From Prunus persica (Eukaryota; Streptophyta; Magnoliopsida; Rosales; Rosaceae): DNA of 64,000 bases. Both the position numbers and the translations under genes were made by a program. Location of the stretch: positions 5,397,291 through 5,461,290 of the forward strand of contig NC_034009.1 of assembly GCF_000346465.2 (NCBI RefSeq). The letters run 5' to 3'. Each line of letters begins with the position of its first letter. The stretch's first letter is position 1. The notes beneath the pieces were generated by a model that saw only the letters and a program-made list of their open reading frames with translations, was not told the DNA's origin and made no database searches. Positions 1 to 10,851 of this stretch are shown one piece after another.

Positions 1-274
1 TTAGGATTTCAGTTTTATCAAGGGATTTTTATCCTATTGTCTCTAGGTTTTAGTTTGCTATAAATACCCCCCATGTAGTTCTTTGGAATTCAGAGTTGAG
101 TTATTGAGTAAAGTTTATTTTCCAGAGATTGGAATTCTGGTTTGAAGCCAAACCCCTAGTGTGAAGCCCCTGGAGTGATTCCATACCTATCTTTATTCAT
201 TTAATTTTCTGTTTTTATTGTTTTCGCTTCCGCTAATCTACCTAAATCTACAGTTCACCCATATCCTATATCAA
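1..274 (+). mobile_element. 3' part of an LTR-like sequence (window-truncated)
   Basis: A TATA box (TATAAATA, 59-66) is followed by a leader-like stretch, and the sequence ends near CCTATATCA at about 274. This layout, with TATA then R/U5-like sequence ending in CA, is that of a plant LTR. No primer-binding site follows, so a solo LTR or a 3' LTR is more likely than a 5' LTR. The left end is outside the window. Inference from architecture only. Confidence 0.4.
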
Positions 275-289
275 TTAATATGCTCTTTT

Positions 290-3200
290 TTCAATTTATT
301 GTGCATCTGGTAGAAAAAAAAGAGAAAATTCTGCATTCACTGCAGTAGATGATGGGTTATTGACTATATGGAGAAGTTGTAGGCAAATAGACTCCACATA
401 TTTGTCCAAGGCATAGATAATATGTTATGTTGACAAAAAGAACCAAAAGTTTTACATACGGTTATGCTTTATGAGTTGGTGGCGCATGCCCACAACCTTA
501 TTCTGTTTTAGGTATTCTCTTCTGGTTACATTTTGCACAGTCAAATTTATTATTTCTTTTAGTCTTAAGGAGAAACTTAGGTGTGTCAAATATGTTGATT
601 GTAGATGGCAATAAGATGGTGCTGATACTGGTTGCTGTGTTGACGTAACAATTTATTATTAATATATACCTGGTGTCAATTTGGACAAATTTTGATGTAT
701 CATCTTGGATATGGCATGCTACGAAGTGAGTACTTTATGTTGTCCTTGTGCTTACATATTGTAAGTTATGGGTCTTTCCAGTATCCATAGGGCTTGTTAT
801 GATTAATAGCTAAATCATTGCAGTGCATCACTTCTCTTTTTCTAGGGGTTTGAAAGTTTGGGATAATTTGATGGGTTGAAGTCCTGGTTGCCTCCTGAGG
901 AAGAACAGGGGCTTGGAAAACTGGAAGTTCAGTGGCTTTTATGCTGAGGACTTGGAGAGCTTGTGGAGATATGATTTGGAAAAGAATTCTGATGAGGAGT
1001 TCGGTTCGGTGCTTGGAGGACAAAGGTTGTTATATCAAGTGGTAGCAGATTACAGATTTCAGATAACAGTTGGTAGGCAAGTGCATTTTATGCATCATAC
1101 GTGGTGTGGAAGTACCCCTTGTTTTATTTTGCAGCTGATGAGAATGGTTTGGTGTATGATGAAGGTGTACCTATTGAAATCATATGTTTGAACGTCCAAG
1201 AAAATTTGAATGAGTAGGAACTGGGTTTGGTGAAGGATTTCTTTTAAGACTTTAATTGGAGGAAAGGTTGGTGGACTGGGGGATGGTGGGTGAGGTGGAG
1301 TTTTAATGGGGCGCGAAGACTTTTGTTAGTGCTCTTTTGTGTTTGCATCCGGACTCTTTTCACTAGAAAATTTTGGGACAGGGAGCGTCATTCATTATAG
1401 GATTCTGATGATCAAATATTTGATCTAAACGGGATGGTACTAGTTAATAGATTCTATATGTGCAAGAACCTTTTATTTTTTGGTATCATGCAAATAGTTT
1501 CCTTGTAAGCGGCATTCCTTAAATATAAACAATCTTAATTTTCAATTTTATTAGGTTTCCAAGTTTTGGAATAGAAAAAATGTTCATCTAAATATGTGCA
1601 GGAAATAAATGAGGGAAATATGTAGAGTTGTACGAAGTTTTACTGCATTATGTTTACAGGTGCCAGTTGAATTTTTGAAGTTACGTGTTGCATTACATAA
1701 TAATTCACTCACCTTGAATTTGGTGTTTGTAGCAGACTGCATTTTTATTAAATAGCATTTCTCAATGTTTTGTTTGTCTAATTATTATGATTTTTAATTA
1801 GATTACGCATCTGAAAAAGAAAAAGAAAAATGTTGCACTGAGTGCAGTAGATGATGGGGTATCAAATATCTGTAGAAGTTCTAGGAAAATCCTCTTGGAG
1901 GTCCACGTTAAATTTATCCTGATATTCATTATATTGCAAACAGATATCATGGATTTCTCCAATCCAAGACATCAACAACATGGGAAGTTGACGAAAACAA
2001 CCAAAATTTCTTCTTATAGTTGTGCTTTTTGAGTTGGTGTCCCATGCCATGCCTTAATTCTATGTTAGTTATTCTCTTCCAGCTACAATTTGCATTGTTG
2101 ACTTTGTGTTAACCAGATGCATCAACTATTATGATTTTAGATGGTGCTATGATTAGGCCGATACTGGTTGTATTGATATCAATATACCCAGCACAAATTT
2201 CAACAAAATTTGTATATTATGGCATGCTACAAGGTGATTATTTTTATGTCATCCAAGGTGGTATGGAACATATGCATGTTCTCGGTCTTTTGTCATGCAC
2301 AGGGCTCATTTGGGTTATTAACTGAAACTATTTCAGTGGATTACAGCTCTTCTTATAGGAGTTTTGAAATTTGGAGCAATTTGATGGGTTGATTGACTGC
2401 TTGCATCTTGAGGCAGAATGGGGGCATGGAATCTGGAAGCTTTTCTTTTATGCTATGGACTTGCAGAGCTTGTGGAGATCTTTTTTGGAAAAGAATTCTG
2501 AAGTGGAGTTTGGTGGTTTTAGCACAAAGACTATTATATCACATGGTAGAAGATTATGGATTTCAGATAACAGTTGGTAGGCAAGTGCATTTTTTTAATG
2601 GCATGCAGTGTCTAATTGCCCCTTGAAGAATGCTTTTCTTGATTTGGCAGCTGATAAAAATGGTTGTGTGTGATGGAGGTGGTATCTCTCAGATCCCTGT
2701 ATTTTTAGAGAATCTGAATGAATGAGAGCTGGTTTTTGTGTTGGATTCCTCGTAAGACTTTAATAGTGGTGAAGGTGGTAGAATTGGGGTTTGATGACTA
2801 ATTGAGTTGGACTCTCAAAAGGAGAAGAAATTTGATGCGAAGACCTATTTAAAATTCTTTTCAGTGGAAAAGTTTGGGACAGGCACATCCCCCCCAACTT
2901 TTTATTTGGATATTGCTCATTAGAGAGTTTTGATGATTACTTGATGAAATGGGAAGCTTCTGGTTAGTGTTAATAGATGCTATGTGTAAGAGCTAAAATG
3001 AACCATGTATCATTTACATTTTTATTGTTCAGTGCCCAGGGAGCTATGGGATTACATATGTTATATCTTTGTGCTCTCATGCTGATGCTGAAAAGTGTCA
3101 TTGACGTTCAATTGCAGGTTTATTATAATAGAGAGGTTTGGTAGGCAGTACCATTTCATTTGTCTTAGTGTTTGTGTGAAGAGAAATATCATATAGCATT
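290..3200. repeat. Old diverged 1.5-kb tandem duplication
   Basis: Two units, about 290-1790 and 1800-3200, align along most of their length at an offset of roughly 1.5 kb. Matching landmarks are GCAGTAGATGATGG at about 344 and 1842, the GAGCTTGTGGAGAT stretch at about 956 and 2465, and the TTTCAGATAACAGTTGGTAG stretch at about 1057 and 2560. Small gaps and many substitutions show that the duplication is old. No convincing ORF is shared, because reading frames do not survive in both units. It lies upstream of the PHD gene and may be 5' flank, a 5' intron or non-coding repeat. Confidence 0.75.
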
Positions 3201-3419
3201 TGAAGAGTAGCACTGTGTCATGGAGTTAAAGGAAAGTCATTGAGAGGACTATTCTATTTCTAGGGGACGTATAAATACTTTTGTTTTTTTTTTAAATTGG
3301 GTCTTCTTCTCTTTACAATTTCAATGGGATGCACCGTCTCTATATGACTTCTATTAGCACCTCGTAACAATTTTATTTAATTATTTATGGGGTGTTTTTA
3401 ATTTTTTTCAAACTTCTCT

Positions 3420-3720
3420 TAGGGAGTAATATTGGAGGTGAGGGGATGAAATGTGGTTTATCCAAAAGGGGGTGTTTAAGGATAAACCATACTAAAGGGG
3501 ATCGATTTGGTGTTCAATCCGTGCTCTTTCCGCGGAAAGAAATTTTGAGTAATGCTGCCCAACCTAAGGCATTTTCTTTTGCTTGTACAGCATCTTTGGG
3601 TAAGGTTTTAACAATAGATAATGTAATTGGACAGCTCACTCTTGTCCATCAGTTGTGTATGTGAAAGCAAGCAGAGGAATCTGTAAATCGCTATTTCTTT
3701 GTTGCATGTTTGCTAGGAAA
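3420..3720 (+). pseudogene. LINE (non-LTR retrotransposon) zf-RVT fragment
   Basis: The plus-strand translation resembles the C-terminal zinc-binding (zf-RVT) region of plant L1-like elements: QPKAFSFACTASLGKVLTIDN followed by LCMC and, after a frame slip near 3660, KQAEESVN. The usual family pattern is P-K-x-x-F-x-x-W-x-A-x-x-G-x-x-L-T-x-x-N, then a C-x-x-C; the tryptophan is lost here. Only about 300 bp remains, with no reverse transcriptase core in the window. It is a dead relic. Confidence 0.65.
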
Positions 3721-3733
3721 TGATGCTATTTTT

Positions 3734-3737
<4 letters not shown>

Positions 3738-3769
<32 letters not shown>

Positions 3770-3778
3770 GATGCGCAT

Positions 3779-3826
<48 letters not shown>
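3738..3826. repeat. Compound (CT)n/(CA)n microsatellite
   Basis: About 15 CT units (3738-3767), a short spacer, then about 23 AC units (3780-3826). The open frame across it is low-complexity and not a gene. Confidence 0.95.
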
Positions 3827-3828
<2 letters not shown>

Positions 3829-4370
3829 TCTTTTTGGAATTCCTTGGGCGATGATAGCTACAGCTGATGTGTTTGTGGAGTTCATGTATGGTTTGTCAAG
3901 AAGACTAATAACATAAATTGGAGTCCACCGTTGCGTTCTTCATGGTGTCATTTTTTGTTATTTTGAGGGGATAGAGCATTCATTATGGAACTGAAATATG
4001 ACTTTTTTAGGTTACCATTTGATTGGAAGATGAAGATAGTCTGACTTTTTCTATTTCTTTATTCCCCATTTTGGATTACGTTCTTCCTTGCGCTTGCTTG
4101 GTGTTTTGAAATTAAAACTTTTGCATTGAAAAACTTGTCTTAAAAATTACAAGGAAGTGCATGAAGTTCTAGAGTTTGATTCCTGTGTTTAAACTGACAT
4201 TTTTTTTCTTCTTCTTGGAATCAGAGGTTGGTGCAATAGAATGGAGAAGACTTTTGGGATGCCTCTTCAGTAATATATGAAACTCCTATTTCAAACATAT
4301 AAGAGGGTGAATTACTCTGGGACTTTATAAGAACGTGCACCAGATATTAGTGAGGTTGTTTCAGGTGAAA

Positions 4371-7300
4371 ATGTTAATACAGAGTTCCCTTCCTAGTTCA
4401 ATTGAAGCTGCTCTATTTTGTGTATCTAACCATGGGTTACAAGATGTCTTATGTAATTGGGTGCCTGGTGCTGAAACTTGGCAGATGTGTACAAAATGCG
4501 ACTCTCATTGCAGCTGCAGAAAAGCTCAACTAAACTCAAAGGAAAACAAGAATACTGATGATTTGCCCTCGTTACTTTTTCCAAGAAGTTCTTCCCAGCT
4601 GTCAGCAGTCAGTATAATGTCTGAAAGTAGTGCACCTAATCTCGTATATAAAAGGAGGAAATTACGAGGAAACTCTGTCACCATATTTTCAGAAGATCGA
4701 GGAAACACAAGAACTGGTGATTATCTTTCTTTTGTAAATTTTAATGTTCCTTCAGAAGATCGAGAAAACACAAGAACTGGTAAGAAACAACTTGTTGATT
4801 CGCACATAGAGCATGAAACTAAAGCCACTCGAGCGTCTCCTCATTTATGCAATAGAGAGTCTCATGTTTTAAATTCAGAATCTTTTAATGGATGTTCTGT
4901 TGGTGAGGAATTAATTTCTGATGAAGCACCTAAAAACAATGTGCAAAAAGTTTTAGAGGTAAACAGCGTAAATGATAGTTGCTCATCATCAAAGTCAAAT
5001 ATGGAGCATCTGTCAGCAGTCAGAATAATGTCTGAAAGTAGTGCACCTAATCTCGTATATAAAAGGAAGAAATTAGGAGGAAACTCTGTCACCATATTTT
5101 CAGAAGATTGGGAAAACACAAGAACTGGTGATTATCGTTCTTTTGTAGATTTTATCGTTCCTTCAATTGCTGCTAAGAAACAACTTGTTGATTTGCACAT
5201 AGAGCATGAAACTAAAGCCACTCGAGCGTCTGCTCATTTATGCAATAGAGAGTCTCATGTTTTAAGTTCAGAATCTTTTAATGGATGTTCTATTGGTGAG
5301 GAATTAGTTTCTGATGAAGCACTTAAAAACAATGTGCGAAAAGTGTTAGAGGTAAACAGCGTAAATGATAGTTGCTCATCATCAAAGTCAAATATGGAGC
5401 ATGCTTCAACTTCCATGAAGACTGAAGTAGATGAAAATGGTGAGTGCTCCTCTTCTAGTGTGATAGTCATGGAGGCTGTGGGAGACCTGTCTGAAAAGGA
5501 TCTATGCATCTCAATTCTTAGAAGCCATGGACTGCTTGGGGATGTTCAGGCTACCAGGATTTGTCGTTCTGCTGAAGACACTGGTACCAGTAGCAGTGAC
5601 AGCTGTCATCGGTCATGCAAAATTTGTAGTCGTGCAGGAACTGCTCTGAAAATGCTGATTTGTGATAATTGTGAAGAGGCATTTCACATGTCATGCTGCC
5701 ACCCCCGTATAAAGAAAGTACCTTTTGATGAATGGTTCTGCCATTCTTGTTTGAGAAAGAAGCAAATTTTAAAGGAGAAAGTGGCTAGAAAATCACCGAA
5801 TATCACCAGTGTCATGTGTAGGAATGCATCATCTAAAGGCCAAGTGAATCCTATACTGTTAATGTTAAGAGACAATGAGCCGTATGCAACCAGTGTTCGG
5901 TTTGGCAAAGGGTTTCAAGCGGAAGTTCCTGACTGGTCAGGCCCAATAAATGAGTATGTTCATTCAATAATTTATTCTTAACTTTTTGAAACTTTTTATG
6001 CAGGTTAAATGCATACTGCCTTCACAAATTGGATGGATAACCTTGTTAAATTTATAGGCTGCTTTCTTTCCTTGTCACTCTTCCTTTCCACTCTAAGTTA
6101 CAGTTGAATTGGTACTTTGACTTTCTGATTGTTCCATTATGTGGTTTATAGTAGCGCAAGTAGTTTTCCTTAGTTATTCTGTCTTCTATCCTTGTTTTCA
6201 AAGCACTTAGCATGCCAGGTAGGAAAGATCTCCTTCTGTGTGCTGGTTGTATTCCTGAACAATTTGTTGATTGTCCTTCTTCATAGCTATTTGTGTGGGA
6301 TCTTCTGTTTTCACGTGCGTTATGGAAAGAAACAATTTCATCATCTCCTGCCCTTTTTTGAATCGCTATTTTCTCTCTTTTGGCATGCTGCTTACAAGTT
6401 ACAGTTTTTATTGTTTTGTTTGATATAGTGATATTGATGGCATTGGCGAACCTTTGGAATTAGATTCTTCGGAGTATGTTAGATTGAATGTAAGTCCTTG
6501 ATGTGTCTAAGCATTTGTAATCAGCATTTTCATTTGACAAGGATGATTTGGAAATTCTATTGAGCAATGGCCATTTTTCATTGTAGGAGCTGAACTGCAA
6601 TAAACCTTCTAGAGTTAGCTCTATAGGTAATTGGCTTCAATGTCGAGAAGTTGTAGATAGTGCAAATGGAACTATTTGTGGAAAGTGGCGCAGGTAATTT
6701 GTCTATGGTTTTATGTTAACTTAGCACTTAATTGGAACCTGTGATGGTTATGATTTGACTGTTTGGTTGGAAAATTTTCTGAAAAATATGTATAGTATTA
6801 TTATATTTGGCAAAATTACTTTAATGGAGAACATGAAACACTGATATAAATGAAGGAAAGTTGTTTGTGACTTGTCAAATTTGATAATTATAAAGTTATT
6901 TGACTGTCCCCAGTGCAATTGCAATCTTTTCTTATGTTAGTATTTAGATACTGGCATATTGTTCAAAGTTGAAGCTGCACTTCTCCCCCTTCTTTTTTCT
7001 CTGGGGATTTTTTGTTGTTGTCATGTCTTGTACATATAATTTGAGTTCTGATGTGGCAATGATAGGCCGTCTGAGTAAAAACAGAGGTATGATCAATCAT
7101 AGAATATTTGTCAAACAGATCAATAATTGGGCATGGATGAGGAAGTGAAGAGTAGCATGGGATGCTAAGTCAAACATGTAGTGATTTTTACTCTAAAATG
7201 GGCATGATTCATGAGTCTTAGCTCAAGTGGCAGGGATGAAGAGCTGGATGTCAGCAAACATAAAATAAATAATGGGCATGAAAGATGGGGAGAACAGCTA

Positions 7301-9476
7301 CAAGAACTTACTGTAAGCAAATAAGTAATATCGAAGAACTTGCAAAGTTAAGGTAGAGATAAACTAAAAATTGTAATAATGTTAAATGATAAAGAGTGGT
7401 GAGAACGATGGAAGGTCATTGAAGGATGATTATATGAAAGTTTTTCCTTGGATCAAGGAAGATGGGAACAGAACGGGTTTTAGGACCAGATGGAATTCTG
7501 ATTGACCCGTGGAGATGTTTAGGAGATGAGGGTGTCTCTTGGCAAACAAAATTATTTTATAATAGTATGATGGTAAGGAAATGCTTGAGTGGCAAAAATT
7601 GATGATTCATAAACACCCAAAAGGAAAATGATGAGTCATAGTATGAAACTTTGGAAGAGTGATTGAAACTTTATGATTTCTCCGTTTCTTTCCCTCCAAA
7701 TAACCCAAATTACAGGTAACACACTACAACCTCAATGACTCGAACCTTCTTCCCACCCCCAAAATGCTGTGCTTTTCACTTAAAAATAGTTTTTGTTACA
7801 AATTCAGAACTTGGTTTATACTCTTTGGTCAAAATTTGTGTTATATCTCTTTCGCTCTCCTAGATTGATTTTCTACTTCTTGTTGATATGTTATACATCT
7901 TTAACATTATGGGAAATTCTCATATAGCAGGGCTCCTCTTTTTGAAGTCCAAACTGATGACTGGGAGTGCTTCTGCTCTATCCTTTGGGATCCAAGCCAT
8001 GCTGATTGTAATGCGCCTCAGGTGGACATATCACTGACAGTCTTCATATGTCTCGGTTTTTTAGATTATTTTTGGATATTTAGACCATATCATGAAACTC
8101 TTAGAAGAAAAGGTATAGCAAATTTCTACTGACAGGGTCCTCAAATGTGCTCACATTGCAACTGCTAGATTCTGTGGTCTTCACCACAGTATTCCTACTC
8201 AAGCCTCTACTGCCTAAATCTTTAAAGCCATCAGTACCATTTGTATCCTCCATTACCGCCATCATCTCCAAACCAAAGTTATCTTAATTGTTTCACAAAA
8301 ACATATCTGAGTTTGTTGAAGAGTTAACTACTATAACTTTATCCTATGTTAAAACCTTTCTTGTTCCTCCGTTACTTCTATTATCTGAAACACCGAAATT
8401 CTCTTGATTTTTTTTCATGAAAGTACAATGATGAGAAGGTTGTTGTTTTTAGTTCATGGGTTAGAAACTTAGAATTTCTTTGATTCTGTACTTGGTTAGG
8501 ATTTTTGAGGTTGTCATTGTTGAGTTTTTGGGTAAGAGATACTTGAATGAGAGGAATCTGGTGAAGAGATGCAACTTCACCTTCAATGATTAGTCTTTGG
8601 CAGCATATTTTTATTGTGAAAAAGCTTGGTAGAAAACACTTCACTATCATTTTGTCTTTCTTATGCCTATCAGATTTTGTTGATAGTTTTATAGTCTGTT
8701 CTATATTATTTCTATTATTAACTCTAATGCAAACTCTCCTTTTATGTGTCTGGCTCAGGAACTGGGAACGGATCAAGTTCTGAAGCAACTGAAGTATATT
8801 GAGACGGTCAGTGTAAATAACTCAATGAAACTACTGAAATTTTAAAGGATAACCCAAAGAAAAAGAAAATGAAAAGAAAAAGGTTGATATATTTCTTGAG
8901 TATGTTGAAATATTTTGGTAACGGAGAAACTCAGATGGTATGGGCCAAAATAAATAAAAATGAGCTAACGGTTGGCAGATACAAGAATGTACGGTTCAAG
9001 TTACATGTGTTCATTTTTTCTAGGGGAGGTATGGATAGATTTATTGAGAGAATTGAGATGGGACATTAAATTTTACTATTGAATTGATGATTACTAATTC
9101 CTTTGCAAACTTATTGGGGGAAACATCTGTTGTAGTGAATTTCTGGCATATCTAAACTTACATAATGTTTCATAGTTTTAAATTCATGTGCTTTTGTCAG
9201 AACACAGTTCCTGAAAATCCTTTTTAAAATTTACTAAGTTCTTGAAATTCCCTTTTAAAATTGTCTCAAACATGTGCTAACGGCTAACTGGAGTGTAATA
9301 CATCAGTTTGTGTACTGTTTTTTTTCCTTCTGGTTTGTCTTTGGGTTCTTATTATTTCGTATAACATGCAGCTGAGGCCCCGGCTATCTGCAAAACGGCA
9401 TACTTTGGATGGCACCAAGAGTACTGGTGATTTACAAAACCCCATAACAGATGCAAAAAGTATACAAACTCTATGA
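4371..9476 (+). CDS. PHD-finger protein with W/C-rich C-terminal block
   Basis: Probable nuclear chromatin reader. Exons that keep frame through GT-AG introns: 4371-5953, 6429-6489, 6587-6693, 7931-8021, 8759-8806, 9372-9476; 664 aa. The start is the first in-frame ATG; the open frame extends to 4335 without ATG, so an upstream coding exon is possible. A C4HC3 PHD finger occupies residues about 416-460 (CKICSRAG, LICDNC, FHMSCC, WFCHSC). It is followed by a conserved-looking stretch (RFGKGFQAEVPDWSGP) and a Trp/Cys block at about 563-612 (NWLQC, CGKWRRAPL, WECFC, ADC) that recalls a CW zinc finger with unusual spacing. Residues 77-344 are a tandem repeat, given separately. PHD fingers typically bind histone H3 tails; the target here is not deducible. 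I recognise the family but no named orthologue. Confidence 0.85.
4599..5402 (+). repeat. In-frame tandem duplication inside the PHD gene
   Basis: Unit 1 is 4599-5009 (411 bp, 137 codons) and unit 2 is 5010-5402 (393 bp, 131 codons). The encoded units start with LSAV[SR]IMSESSAPNLVY and end with NDSCSSSKSNMEH. They differ at only a few residues. The 18-bp length difference reflects a small extra repeat (SEDR[GE]NTRTG) inside unit 1. High nucleotide identity and a kept frame point to a recent unequal crossover in the disordered N-terminal region. Confidence 0.95.
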
Positions 9477-10209
9477 TATGATGAGAACTCATTAAAAGTG
9501 TCGATACAAACCCAGCTTGTTACTCATGTTGTACATTTATTTCATATATAACAAATTGGGTTAGAAATTTTCACCGCAGTTGAATGTGTAATGATATAGG
9601 CAAGTATATGTTTATGAGCTACTGTCTTGCGCGCCTCTCTTTTAAGTTTTTAACCTCCTTCGCAGTGTTGTTTGATTTTCGTCTTTTAATGGGTGAACTG
9701 AAATGTGGAATGGATGGACGAAGAACTACAAAACTAAATTGTGAATATCATATTGTTCATGATTTTCATAATGAAAAATATACGACCTAGGATTTTCAGC
9801 TCTCTTGGGAAAGCTTATAGTAACTATAAATGTTTCCTTGATTTTATTCCATTAAAGTTTCGTTCTCTGATTAACACTACCTATAAGCTTTTGTGACAAG
9901 TCTTGGTGGATTTCATCATAAGTTGAAGGTGGTGTTGATTGGTGGATTTCAGAGTGAAACAACAGAGTAAGATTTCCTGGTCTAGTTTATTCGAGGATGA
10001 AGGCATTTTCCACAAAACAGAATTTCAGGCATTGTTTCCAGTGTAGTGTGATATCCAGATGAAACTTAAAATGGTTCCATTCTGAGGTTGAGAAAAGTAT
10101 CGCCTCCACTAAAATTTCATGGAAAAAGATAAATGCAATTGCATTGTTCAACTCTAAAAGTCTAAACCTTAGTCTCTGTCCCAAATTTCTGTATTAAAAA
10201 AAAAAAAAT
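9477..10209. other. Intergenic, no gene seen
   Basis: 3' flank of the PHD gene. AT-rich, with only short open frames lacking recognisable motifs. Confidence 0.6.
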
Positions 10210-10345
10210 GTCAACGGGTCTAGCCCTATGAAAAGAAGGCCATGACTTGCAGACTACTCGTTTCAGATTCAAACCTTCATGGCACCTTTGGTAGGTGCGT
10301 GAGTTGTAGTTTAGACTATCGCTCTGCTAAAAATAAAAATAAAAG
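10210..10345 (+). mobile_element. tRNA-derived SINE-like element
   Basis: A degenerate A-box-like start is followed by a B-box-like GATTCAAACCTTC at about 10266, then GTAGTTTAGACTATCGCTCTGC and an A-rich tail (AAAATAAAAATAAAAG). The same order occurs at 22690-22805. The tRNA-related head, fixed body and A-rich tail fit a plant SINE; target-site duplications were not resolved. Confidence 0.45.
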
Positions 10346-10668
10346 TTTGGAACTGATGCTGATAGTTATTGCTAACAAGTTATTTGGTAAGATATTGGTG
10401 TTGTAACTGTTTTGGAAACAAAAGTTGCCTCCGTGAGGTGGTTGCGTATTGCGACGTCGAGTTTTCTCTATTCAACGAAATTAATAATTTGAACTTGATT
10501 GCAAACCAAATCAAACTATAGGGCTGGATTTATCAAAATTGAAATGAAAAAAAAGAGTGAAACTACTAGGACAAAATGGGAAAAATAAACCAAATACAAT
10601 AGGATGTTCAACTTGAAGTTAATTCGGAGCCCAAGTCTCAAAACTATTTTCACTTCTGAAAGATAACT

Positions 10669-10671
<3 letters not shown>

Positions 10672-10714
<43 letters not shown>
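10672..10714. repeat. (GA)n microsatellite
   Basis: About 21 uninterrupted GA units. Confidence 0.95.
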
Positions 10715-10717
<3 letters not shown>

Positions 10718-10851
10718 ATTCTTGTACAACAAGAAAAAATTGATACACCACACGTTAAATTTTAAGTTAGTGCGAGGCATTTGGAATTAAGAAACACCCA
10801 ATGACTGAGATGACAAAAATGCTATATGAAAATTCACAACATTTCAGAATA

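Noticed and set aside
4335..4370. CDS start of the PHD gene at 4335
   Set aside because: That codon is GTG. The first in-frame ATG is 4371.
4526..5509. Minus-strand open frames opposite the PHD gene (4526-4708, 4862-5119, 5255-5509)
   Set aside because: They are antisense shadows of the duplicated coding units, and repeat because the sense strand repeats.
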